Source: CAZVWW01 sp964631265 (GTDB lineage: Bacteria; Thermotogota; Thermotogae; MWEM01). Taken from it: a DNA stretch of 5,821 nt. Below the pieces are notes generated by a model. It made no database searches. It was not told the origin of the DNA and saw only the letters and a program-made list of their open reading frames with translations. This document shows positions 1 to 5,818 of this stretch, piece after piece. Position numbers and translations under genes: made by a program. How positions within the stretch are numbered: the stretch's first letter is position 1; each line of letters opens with the position of its first letter. The DNA lies in contig CAZVWW010000134.1 of the NCBI GenBank assembly GCA_964631265.1, forward strand, positions 1-5,821. Reading direction: 5' to 3'.

Positions 1-2
1 AC

Positions 3-1334
3 ATGACGTATGAGTGTTTCAAAAAGCACATACCGTATATTTATGTCTCTGAAAAGACCCACACCCCCACTAAGGCAATCGCCGTATTCAGGCTTTTTCA
101 CGATTATCGAAACAACTGTCAGGTCTCGGTGGGTGTGGGAGAACCGGGAGACCCGGAAAAGAAGTTGAATTTCAGCGGACATCATGATTCTTTCTATCAA
201 GACGGGGGATGGCACCCCTATCCTGCGATTGACATGGTGATGGACATCACACCGCTTTTACCGATCAGGAATCAAACGGTGTTTCTGGAAGTATTTGATT
301 TGGATGACCATCCCGACCATCGAACCGGCCGGATCGAATCCTTCAAGATTGAGATTTACGATCAATACGACCAAAACAAATGGGGCGAAGTATCCTGGGA
401 TCCGGTCTTTACCCCAACAATTAACAGCACGAGTGTTTATGCCTGTATCGATGATGTTTCAATCGATCTGTCAGTCAATCGAAAAGGGAGACCGTTCCTG
501 GAAAAACACGCACGACCGGTGAATAATCAGGAATTGACAGAACTCAAGAAGAAGATCGGAACGGCAACCCCTGAAAGAGGCAGCCCCCTTGTCATTGATG
601 GCCACGGGACAGGTGATAGTCCCCCTACGGAAGAGGAATGGGACTGGCTTATGAAAAACGTTTCGTTCAGACAGATAGAGAGTCTTCCGTTAGCAAGCAG
701 AGCTGGCTCTGTGGATCACACGACGAACCGGTACTTTCCGCCGATAGGCAATCAGGGGAACAAGGGAAGTTGTGGAGCCTGGGCAAGTGCCTATTACACC
801 GGAACGTTTTACAACGCAAAACGTTATGAATGGGATCTCTCAGAAGCGGTTTGGGAAGGCGGGGCAACGGGAACCGTTGATGCCGATCATGATGAATACA
901 TCATGAGTCCGGATTTTGTCTACCTGCAGATCAATGAGGGAAAGGACGAAGGGACTTCCTATTTCGACAATGTACATCTGATGAACAGAATCGGCGTCAG
1001 CTCCTGGGAAAAGTGCCCTTATGAGGTGAATTTTCTAAGCGCCTGGCCGAGCGAGGCCGCCTGGCGCGACGCTCCCAAGCATCGACTGGACTGGAAAAGC
1101 GACTGGGTATTCACAGAAAAAGACAAGTATCCCTTCTATTATCTGTTAATCGAAACGGATGAAGATGTTGAAACGGCCAAGGCGCTGTTATCACAGGGTT
1201 ATCTGCTCTCTGTCCGTGTTGATGCAACACTCTTTTCAGCCCTGGATAAAGAGGATTGCTTTACCCTGGAGAACTATGTCGATCCCGATATGAATCATGC
1301 CAATGCGATAGTGGGCTATTCCGGGGAGGATTAA
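3..1334 (+). CDS. Papain-family (C1) cysteine peptidase with N-terminal beta-rich P-domain-like region, incomplete
   Basis: Predicted cysteine endopeptidase. Residue numbers count from the ATG at base 3. Residues about 240-443 look like a C1 papain fold. The segment IGNQGNKGSCGAWA has Q251 (oxyanion hole) six residues before C257, the same spacing as Q19/C25 in papain. NHANAIVGY carries the likely catalytic H432. The Asn of the third catalytic motif (NSWG in papain) normally follows about 16 residues after the His, but a TAA ends the frame 11 residues after it, three bases before the N gap. The C-terminus is therefore missing, either by contig-edge error or by real truncation. Residues about 24-120 are beta-rich, with FLEVFD (94-99) and a TGRIESFKIEI strand (108-118) that recall proprotein-convertase P domains; this resemblance is tentative. 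No ribosome binding site is visible and the frame may open upstream of the window, so a signal peptide cannot be judged. Substrate is unknown. Confidence 0.8.
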   Translation: MTYECFKKHIPYIYVSEKTHTPTKAIAVFRLFHDYRNNCQVSVGVGEPGDPEKKLNFSGHHDSFYQDGGWHPYPAIDMVMDITPLLPIRNQTVFLEVFDLDDHPDHRTGRIESFKIEIYDQYDQNKWGEVSWDPVFTPTINSTSVYACIDDVSIDLSVNRKGRPFLEKHARPVNNQELTELKKKIGTATPERGSPLVIDGHGTGDSPPTEEEWDWLMKNVSFRQIESLPLASRAGSVDHTTNRYFPPIGNQGNKGSCGAWASAYYTGTFYNAKRYEWDLSEAVWEGGATGTVDADHDEYIMSPDFVYLQINEGKDEGTSYFDNVHLMNRIGVSSWEKCPYEVNFLSAWPSEAAWRDAPKHRLDWKSDWVFTEKDKYPFYYLLIETDEDVETAKALLSQGYLLSVRVDATLFSALDKEDCFTLENYVDPDMNHANAIVGYSGED

Positions 1335-1434
1335 NNNNNNNNNNNNNNNNNNNNNNNNNNNNNNNNNNNNNNNNNNNNNNNNNNNNNNNNNNNNNNNNNN
1401 NNNNNNNNNNNNNNNNNNNNNNNNNNNNNNNNNN
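1335..1434. other. Assembly gap of 100 N
   Basis: There are exactly 100 undetermined bases, the conventional placeholder for a scaffold join of unknown size. The real distance between the flanking pieces is therefore not known, and their adjacency depends on the scaffolding. Both flanking genes point into the gap and both lack their 3' ends, so it must cover at least the peptidase Asn region, the radical SAM C-terminus, and whatever lies between two convergent genes. Confidence 0.97.
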
Positions 1435-2429
1435 GTTTTAATATTATGGGTTGCAATATCCGAGACCGGACAGGGGGTGATGTCGCCTTTTGCGTTGATA
1501 TGGGCAAACCCTTTTCCGGCTGATACGCATCCCCCGAAGAGTTCCTCATCCCCGGGGGAATGGATGATGAGCATCTGCTTTTTCTCCTTGAACTCGAGGA
1601 CCTTTTTTCTGAACAGCAGTCTTTCCCCGGGGGTCAACACCAACGATTCTTTTTTCCCTTTTTCCGGGACGCTAAAGCCATCATAATCGACCGGGATGTA
1701 TTCGGTCAGGAATGAGAGATGAATCCCCTCGTTGATAAACTCATCGATACCGGAGTCCTCCATCCAATAACGGAAGTTCTCCCTTGTGATGGTAACCGAG
1801 ATGCCGCTGAATATCCCATTGCTGCCCAGCCTTTTCACCGTCTCTATCGCCCGTTTGAAAGTGCCCTTTCCCCTTCTCGAATCCGTTATCTCCTCGCCGC
1901 CTTCAACACTGACTACGATGCCGAGATTGGTCATTTTCTTCAGTTTTTTATAATGGGCTTCTGTGAGCAGGGTCCCATTGGTGAAAATGAGAAAGAGATT
2001 CTCTTTGTATTGATTGCAAAGGTCCAGCAGCCCCTTGAACATGAAGGGCTCCCCACCGGCTATGAGAAAAGTGTATACACCGAGATCCACGCTCTGGGAT
2101 ATTACGTCATCCCATTCTTCAGTGTTGAGCACTCTTTTTTCGGGGTCCGTCGGGGCCTCATTGATCATATTCCCCAATGCCGCGGCAAAACAACCTTTAC
2201 ACCTCAGATTACATTGGTTTGTAATACTCAGAATCATGATCGGCGGGATCATGAGACTATCGGCAAGGTGCATTGCCCTTGTTTCCTCTGATTTGTTGAA
2301 CTGCTTCAGCATACCCGCGGAATGCCGGATATATCTCGGATGCTTCAGGATAAACGGCATGAAGATCCTTGCCATCTTCGGATTCACGGAATTCATTGCT
2401 TTTTTAATACCGCTCAGGCGACCGGTCAT
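1435..2429 (-). CDS. Radical SAM enzyme with SPASM/twitch-like C-terminal region, 3' end lost in gap
   Basis: Predicted [4Fe-4S] radical S-adenosylmethionine enzyme, cytoplasmic; substrate not recognisable. Numbering is from the ATG at 2429. The cluster motif CNLRCKGC provides C73, C77 and C80 (CX3CX2C) after the beta strand PIMILSITNQ. GGEP (125-128) is the SAM amino-group motif, and TNG (150-152) and VSVEG (173-177) match later barrel strands. A helical N-terminal extension of about 60 residues precedes the barrel. Near the break, GGCVSAGKG (C301) and GDITPCP (C320) look like the beginning of a SPASM or twitch domain binding an auxiliary Fe-S cluster. Only 331 residues are visible, and I infer that about 50 more, with further cysteines, lie in the gap. 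I chose the ATG because a possible GTG at 2438 overlaps the GGAGG ribosome binding site, which sits eight bases before the ATG. Such enzymes modify peptides, cofactors or proteins; the context does not say which. Confidence 0.88.
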
Positions 2430-2437
2430 AAGAGACA

Positions 2438-2442
2438 CCTCC
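2438..2442 (-). promoter_or_regulatory. Ribosome binding site GGAGG that decides the radical SAM start
   Basis: On the - strand the sequence reads CGGAGGTGTCTCTTATG. GGAGG is a near-perfect Shine-Dalgarno core with an 8-base spacer to the ATG at 2429. The upstream in-frame GTG at 2438 shares a base with this site and so is unlikely to be the start. Confidence 0.85.
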
Positions 2443-2457
2443 GTTTGAATCTGATGG

Positions 2458-2466
2458 ACTATAGCA
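2458..2466 (-). promoter_or_regulatory. Candidate extended -10 promoter for the radical SAM gene
   Basis: On the - strand this reads TGCTATAGT: a TGN extension followed by TATAGT, five of six matches to TATAAT. It would start transcription near 2451, about 22 bases before the ATG at 2429. No good -35 box lies 16-18 bases upstream, so the case rests on the extended -10 element. Confidence 0.4.
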
Positions 2467-2505
2467 TATGATTATTAGGTGGATGTTTAGAGGTGGTAAA
2501 AATAT

Positions 2506-2533
2506 CTTTTATTAAACCGGACTAAAGTGTCAA
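2506..2533 (-). promoter_or_regulatory. Candidate sigma-70 promoter for the radical SAM gene
   Basis: On the - strand there is a perfect -35 box TTGACA (2533-2528), a 16-base spacer, and TAAAAG (2511-2506; four of six to TATAAT). Transcription would begin near 2499 and give a leader of about 70 bases before the ATG at 2429. Together with the extended -10 element nearer the gene, this suggests expression independent of the upstream MerR-methyltransferase gene. Confidence 0.45.
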
Positions 2534-2540
2534 CTCGTTT

Positions 2541-2554
2541 ACTTGGCGGCAAGT
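2541..2554. other. Stem-loop 1 of an intergenic hairpin array
   Basis: A perfect 5-bp inverted repeat, ACTTG / CAAGT, has the 4-base loop GCGG. It is short on its own, but it is the first of three adjacent stem-loops whose loops are G-rich on the + strand. Confidence 0.4.
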
Positions 2555-2576
2555 CTCTTTATTCAAGAAATCAGGG

Positions 2577-2596
2577 AAACAGCCGGGGGACTGTTT
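2577..2596. other. Stem-loop 2 of an intergenic hairpin array
   Basis: A perfect 6-bp inverted repeat, AAACAG / CTGTTT, encloses CCGGGGGA. The loop shares GCCGGGG-AC context with the loop of the next hairpin. There is no T-run on either side that would make it an intrinsic terminator. Confidence 0.5.
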
Positions 2597-2606
2597 ACTG
2601 GATTAG

Positions 2607-2633
2607 TCGCTCCACGCCGGGGACATGGAGCGA
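2607..2633. other. Stem-loop 3 of an intergenic hairpin array
   Basis: A perfect 8-bp inverted repeat, TCGCTCCA / TGGAGCGA, encloses the 11-base loop CGCCGGGGACA. It lies 16 bases past the stop codon of the MerR-methyltransferase gene, the position of a terminator, but no T-run follows on the - strand. On the + strand the nearest T5 (2647-2651) is 13 bases past the stem. It could protect a 3' end, form a weak terminator, or belong to a structured RNA or REP-like element. Confidence 0.6.
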
Positions 2634-2649
2634 GATTGTGAAGAGATTT

Positions 2650-3291
2650 TTATTCTGATTCCTTAATCCCGACAAAAGAGAAGAAGGTCACCTTGGCCTT
2701 CTCTTTGAAATATCTTGAGAGGTCTCCCTTTTCCGCGGTCTCGCCCGAATCGACGAATGTCGCCCGCATATGTTTTGAGAGCTGTCCTCTGATGTAATGG
2801 CATTCAACGGTGTCTTTTATCTGCGCGTATTGATCGGCAACCTGTTGCTTGTCTTTGACACAGCAGAAGGTCTCAAACCACTTTCCGCCGGGTTTTAAGA
2901 AGCGGAGGAGTTTCTCAACCGGGAACTCGTCGCTGAAGAGGCTGTAGGTCTGGAGGCCGAAAAAACACGAGATCAAATCACAGGATTCAGCTCGTATGGG
3001 GGCATTTTCGTACCGGCCGGCCAGGAATACGGTTTCGGGACATCTTTCCTGCATCGAGAGGATCTTTTTGAAGTTTTTGACCTGTTGAAAGTGCAGATCC
3101 ATTCCGATATACGTGAAGTCACCGGTCTTTTCCAGCAGCGCTTCGATGACCTGATTGCTCCTGATGCCGCCCTGTGTCATCGGATCGAAGATGGTTTTCC
3201 CCGTCGGGTCTTCTTTGATCAGTTTCTCCGTGTAATATCGAACCGTTTCCCTGTTGATGCCGAACAGCTTTGCAAATTCACCGATTTTCAA
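2650..3291 (-). CDS. Truncated MerR-type HTH fused to a class I SAM methyltransferase domain
   Basis: Predicted 213-residue protein, numbered from the TTG at 3291. Residues 1-20, KIGEFAKLFGINRETVRYY, are a typical MerR-family helix-turn-helix. The wing (RxxxGYRxY) and dimerisation coiled coil that normally follow are absent. By residue 32 the sequence is already in a methyltransferase-like fold: TIFDPMTQGG (33-42) as an atypical motif I, YIGMDL (61-66) as motif II with acidic D65, ESCDLISCFFGL (102-113) as motif IV, and LKPGGKW (132-138) before strand 5. The helices usually preceding motif I are missing, as if the HTH replaced them. I infer a regulator that senses or uses S-adenosylmethionine, or a methyltransferase with a vestigial HTH; substrate unknown. 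TTG is preferred because the upstream GTG at 3300 overlaps GGAGG. The gene is divergent from the phosphatase gene and lies upstream of the radical SAM gene on the same strand. Confidence 0.75.
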   Translation of the reverse strand: MKIGEFAKLFGINRETVRYYTEKLIKEDPTGKTIFDPMTQGGIRSNQVIEALLEKTGDFTYIGMDLHFQQVKNFKKILSMQERCPETVFLAGRYENAPIRAESCDLISCFFGLQTYSLFSDEFPVEKLLRFLKPGGKWFETFCCVKDKQQVADQYAQIKDTVECHYIRGQLSKHMRATFVDSGETAEKGDLSRYFKEKAKVTFFSFVGIKESE

Positions 3292-3299
3292 CGATGACA

Positions 3300-3304
3300 C
3301 CTCC
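3300..3304 (-). promoter_or_regulatory. Ribosome binding site GGAGG that points to a TTG start
   Basis: On the - strand the sequence reads CGGAGGTGTCATCGTTG. GGAGG sits eight bases before the TTG at 3291, while the in-frame GTG at 3300 overlaps it. Ten bases, CGGAGGTGTC, are identical to the site before the radical SAM gene, with the same 8-base spacing to the start codon. Confidence 0.75.
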
Positions 3305-3316
3305 GGATTAACGCAG

Positions 3317-3341
3317 TATCATTACGGATCTATCATATCAT
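3317..3341. repeat. Three TATCAT direct repeats in the divergent promoter region
   Basis: TATCAT occurs at 3317-3322, 3331-3336 and 3336-3341, the last two sharing one T. They cover the predicted -10 box and start site of the MerR-methyltransferase gene, where an operator would act. The unit is short and AT-rich, so chance is possible. Confidence 0.35.
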
Positions 3342-3366
3342 ACCAGGGTTTTCAATGGCGTGTTTA
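3337..3366 (-). promoter_or_regulatory. Candidate promoter for the MerR-methyltransferase gene
   Basis: On the - strand: TAAACA (3366-3361; four of six to TTGACA), an 18-base spacer, and TATGAT (3342-3337; five of six to TATAAT) preceded by TGG as an extended -10. The start would fall near 3330, giving a leader of about 39 bases. MerR proteins usually act on promoters with long 19-20 base spacers, so this spacing is suggestive but not diagnostic. Confidence 0.45.
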
Positions 3367-3387
3367 GAACGTCTGTGAATCAATATG

Positions 3388-3396
3388 TGTTAAAAT
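3388..3396 (+). promoter_or_regulatory. Candidate extended -10 promoter for the PAS-phosphatase gene
   Basis: TGTTAAAAT is a TGN extension plus TAAAAT, five of six to TATAAT, about 28 bases before the start codon at 3424. No convincing -35 box is present. It is back-to-back with the - strand promoter, about 22 bases away. Confidence 0.4.
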
Positions 3397-3423
3397 GATG
3401 TGATGAAGAAAGGGTGATTTCCG

Positions 3424-4533
3424 ATGACAGAAGACAGCATCAAGGCTATTGTGAATGAGATATCAGATTCATTTCAATTGAAGAAGTTTCTGGATGGCAT
3501 CGACATGGGGGCTTATCTTGTTGATAAAGACAGAACGATACTGTATTGGAACAAGGCGGCGCAGAGAATCACCGGTTATACGCCGGAGGATGTGATTGGC
3601 AAAAGCTGCAAGGACAATATTCTCGCCCATACGGACAGCATGGGGGTCCCGTTGTGTCAGACAGAGCTCTGCCCGCTGATCCGATCGATGAAAACGCAAA
3701 AGACGGCATTCGTTCCCTTTGCAGCTTATGCGAAGAATAAGAAAAAGAAAAGCAGAATTCCGCTTAACATCTTCTCCTTCCCGCTCTCAATCCCCGATAT
3801 GCCGTATGTTGGACTTGAGTTCTTTCAGGTCTCAATGGAGGCTGATGAGCTGGTTCGGGCCATGAATATACAGAAGAATCTGTTACCCAAAAACCTGCCG
3901 GAAGATTTCAGGATCTTCTATCATCCTTCGAGCTTTCTCAGCGGGGATATGATCTTCTCCACCCCCCCTTTTTTTGGGCTGGTTGATGTGAGCGGACACG
4001 GGGTATCCTCCGCGCTCATTTCGACAAGCCTGAGGCTGCTGATAAACGATCTGACAAGCCGGGACATCAATCTGAAGACCTTTGGAGATAAACTGGAAAA
4101 GCAGTATAAGCAGTTGCAGGTGACGGATAAATACTTCACCGGAATTTTCGGTAAAAAGGAAGGCGATATGGTCTCTTTAATCTCGTTTGGACATCCCAAA
4201 CCGATTATTATCAGAGAGGATGGCGAGGTGGAAGAGATCAAGATCAAGAACGACACCCCGATAGGGTTTAACTTTCCGCATTTTGCCAATCCCGTTTGTT
4301 TTTCCCTCAAGGAGAACGAGACGCTTTTCATCTTCAGTGACGGCCTTCCCGAAATAAGGACCCGTTCGGGCCTGCTCGATACGAACGGTGTATTTGAACT
4401 CCTCAAAGAAACACAGGATCCGAACAAGATATACGAGAAGGCAATGGAAAAAAGCACGGAAATCGTCCAGTCCGATGATATTTCCATGCTGATGATCGGT
4501 GCTAATATAGTGGCCGACGAAGGTGTCCATTAA
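3424..4533 (+). CDS. PAS domain-SpoIIE/PP2C-type serine phosphatase
   Basis: Predicted 369-residue cytoplasmic signalling phosphatase. Residues about 18-137 form a PAS sensor domain (GAYLVDKDRTILYWNKAAQRITGYTPEDVIGK). It carries the insertion C62, H69, D71, C78 and C83 in AHTDSMGVPLCQTELCPL, a Cys/His pattern I recall from PAS proteins of anaerobes and a possible metal or redox site. Residues about 145-360 are the SpoIIE-type PP2C domain: QKNLLP (150-155), SGD (173-175), DVSGHG (188-193), FSDGLPE (304-310) and SDDISML (350-356). D175, D188, D306 and D352 are the likely metal ligands. The usual second Asp of GGDxxD is absent (SGDMIF). Family members dephosphorylate anti-sigma-factor antagonists in partner-switching systems; no such partner gene is nearby. 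The ATG at 3424 follows AGAAAGGG at nine bases, a weaker ribosome site than those of the neighbours. No transmembrane segment is seen. Confidence 0.9.
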   Translation: MTEDSIKAIVNEISDSFQLKKFLDGIDMGAYLVDKDRTILYWNKAAQRITGYTPEDVIGKSCKDNILAHTDSMGVPLCQTELCPLIRSMKTQKTAFVPFAAYAKNKKKKSRIPLNIFSFPLSIPDMPYVGLEFFQVSMEADELVRAMNIQKNLLPKNLPEDFRIFYHPSSFLSGDMIFSTPPFFGLVDVSGHGVSSALISTSLRLLINDLTSRDINLKTFGDKLEKQYKQLQVTDKYFTGIFGKKEGDMVSLISFGHPKPIIIREDGEVEEIKIKNDTPIGFNFPHFANPVCFSLKENETLFIFSDGLPEIRTRSGLLDTNGVFELLKETQDPNKIYEKAMEKSTEIVQSDDISMLMIGANIVADEGVH

Positions 4534-4545
4534 AAACGGGCCCGG

Positions 4546-5805
4546 TTAAACCTTGTCCGGAATCTTCTCGAGTGATTTTGTCATCCCGAGGGCAAGGAAA
4601 AGTACCGTGACAAACGCGTTTCCAACAGCGGCGATGAGGATGAGATGATGAGACTGGATATGATCCAGTGCAAGCCCGAACAGAAATCCGCCGAGGGGAA
4701 CGGTCAGCTGTGCCAGCAGCGCGATGACTGAAAAGACTCTTGAACGGTATTCAGTCGGTGTTTTCTTTTGAAACATCGTTAAAAGGGGCGTGTTGACAAG
4801 GGCGTTAAAGGAACCGGTTACCAGAAGGATTGAAGCCAGAACGGCAAAGTAGTACCAGGTACTGCCGCCCAACAAGGTGACGAAAACGGGAATCGTGGCA
4901 GCTGAAAAGAGTCCGAAGAGGAAAACCTCTGCGATGATACCCGCCGCAAACAACCGGGTGGGTTTCTTCTTTGAGAGGAAGACCCCCAGTATGAGGTTTC
5001 CGATGAGAATACCCCCGATATAGCTCGTTTGAAGCAGCCCGAACTGTTCCCCCGAAAAGCCGACGACCTCGCGTGTGAAAAAGGGCATGACAACGGAGAA
5101 CAATGAACTCATGAGGAAGTTTGAAAACATCGCAAAGAGCAGAAGCATGATGAGCCCGTTGATGGTCTTTAAGAAAACCAGCCCGTCTTTGATATCCTTC
5201 AAGGCACTCCTGAGCGTTACCCGGACCTTTTCAGTCGTTCTTTCATACAGGATGAACATCTCACTCAAACCGGAAACGGCAAATGAGATCCCGTTGGCAA
5301 AGAATACAATCTCGATCCCGAAGATGCCGTACAAGACCCCGCCGAGCGCCGGACCGACAATATAAGAAAAGCTGTTGATCCCCTGCACAATGGAGTTTGC
5401 CTTGGTCAATTTTTCGTTTGGAACCAGATCGGCCAGCATGGCGTTGGTTGCCGGGTCAAATAAGATATCCAGTGTTGAGATGATGAACTGGGCAATGAAG
5501 AGAATGGTCAGACCGAGGAAACCGAACCGGGCAAAAAACCCGAGAAGGATGATGAGCGCCCCCCGGGCGAAGTCCATGTAAACCATGATCTTTTTCCTGT
5601 CGAACCGGTCCCCAAAGACCCCGGCAAAAGGACCGAATATCAGTCTTGGCAGATTGGTTATCAGAACAAAAGTCCCCATCGCCGTTCCCGAACCGGTCAG
5701 ATCAAGAATAAACAACGGGATGGCCACCTGCTGAATCCCCGAACCCATCAAGGAAATGAGTCTCCCCAAAGAAAAAAACCAGAAATTACGCCTCTCCTGA
5801 TTCAT
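4546..5805 (-). CDS. Major facilitator superfamily exporter, MFS_3 / EntS-MefA type
   Basis: Predicted 419-residue inner-membrane drug or metabolite exporter, probably proton driven. About 12 hydrophobic segments are visible. Motif A, GDRFDRKK (65-72), lies between the second and third membrane segments and is typical of the family. GPALGG (151-156) is in TM5. A charged central loop (about 187-215) separates the two halves. TEYRSRVFSV (351-360) matches the RGRVF element between TM10 and TM11 of the macrolide-efflux/enterobactin-exporter branch. The ATG at 5805 is preceded by GGGGAG with a 7-base spacer, and the length is normal for the family, so the gene looks intact. Its stop lies 12 bases from the stop of the convergent phosphatase gene. 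Its promoter would be beyond the right edge. The substrate cannot be told from sequence; efflux is family knowledge. Confidence 0.92.
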   Translation of the reverse strand: MNQERRNFWFFSLGRLISLMGSGIQQVAIPLFILDLTGSGTAMGTFVLITNLPRLIFGPFAGVFGDRFDRKKIMVYMDFARGALIILLGFFARFGFLGLTILFIAQFIISTLDILFDPATNAMLADLVPNEKLTKANSIVQGINSFSYIVGPALGGVLYGIFGIEIVFFANGISFAVSGLSEMFILYERTTEKVRVTLRSALKDIKDGLVFLKTINGLIMLLLFAMFSNFLMSSLFSVVMPFFTREVVGFSGEQFGLLQTSYIGGILIGNLILGVFLSKKKPTRLFAAGIIAEVFLFGLFSAATIPVFVTLLGGSTWYYFAVLASILLVTGSFNALVNTPLLTMFQKKTPTEYRSRVFSVIALLAQLTVPLGGFLFGLALDHIQSHHLILIAAVGNAFVTVLFLALGMTKSLEKIPDKV

Positions 5806-5812
5806 AAATCCA

Positions 5813-5818
5813 CTCCCC
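5813..5818 (-). promoter_or_regulatory. Ribosome binding site of the MFS exporter gene
   Basis: GGGGAG on the - strand, seven bases before the ATG at 5805, supports that ATG as the start. The next upstream bases run out of the window. Confidence 0.75.

Noticed and set aside
1719..2291. A long + strand reading frame of 190 codons
   Set aside because: It is antisense to the radical SAM gene, whose motifs are unambiguous. Its translation shows no recognisable domain.
1435..2429. A peptide-modification (RiPP) cluster built from the radical SAM enzyme, peptidase, methyltransferase and exporter
   Set aside because: No precursor-like small gene was found, the genes are on both strands with separate promoters, and the peptidase is papain-type rather than the C39 type used for leader removal. 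The gene list is suggestive, but the arrangement does not support it.
2468..2515. A 15-codon + strand reading frame (MIIRWMFRGGKNIFY) in the intergenic region
   Set aside because: No ribosome binding site precedes the ATG, and the frame lies across the promoter candidates of the radical SAM gene.
2541..2640. A CRISPR array or attachment site suggested by repeated CCGGGG segments
   Set aside because: There are only two short matching segments, both inside hairpin loops, with no regular spacer pattern, integrase gene or tRNA nearby.
2625..2666. A 13-codon + strand reading frame (MERDCEEIFILIP) starting inside stem-loop 3
   Set aside because: The GGGG before it is only two bases from the ATG, the start is inside a hairpin, and the frame runs into the antisense of the MerR-methyltransferase gene.
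3921..4487. A long - strand reading frame of 188 codons
   Set aside because: It is the mirror of the SpoIIE phosphatase domain, whose catalytic motifs are clear on the + strand.
4528..4556. A bidirectional terminator between the convergent phosphatase and MFS genes (around AACGGGCCCGGTT)
   Set aside because: GGGCCC is a self-complementary core with no room for a loop, and the outer pairs are out of register. The T5 on the - strand is suggestive, but no stable hairpin can be drawn.
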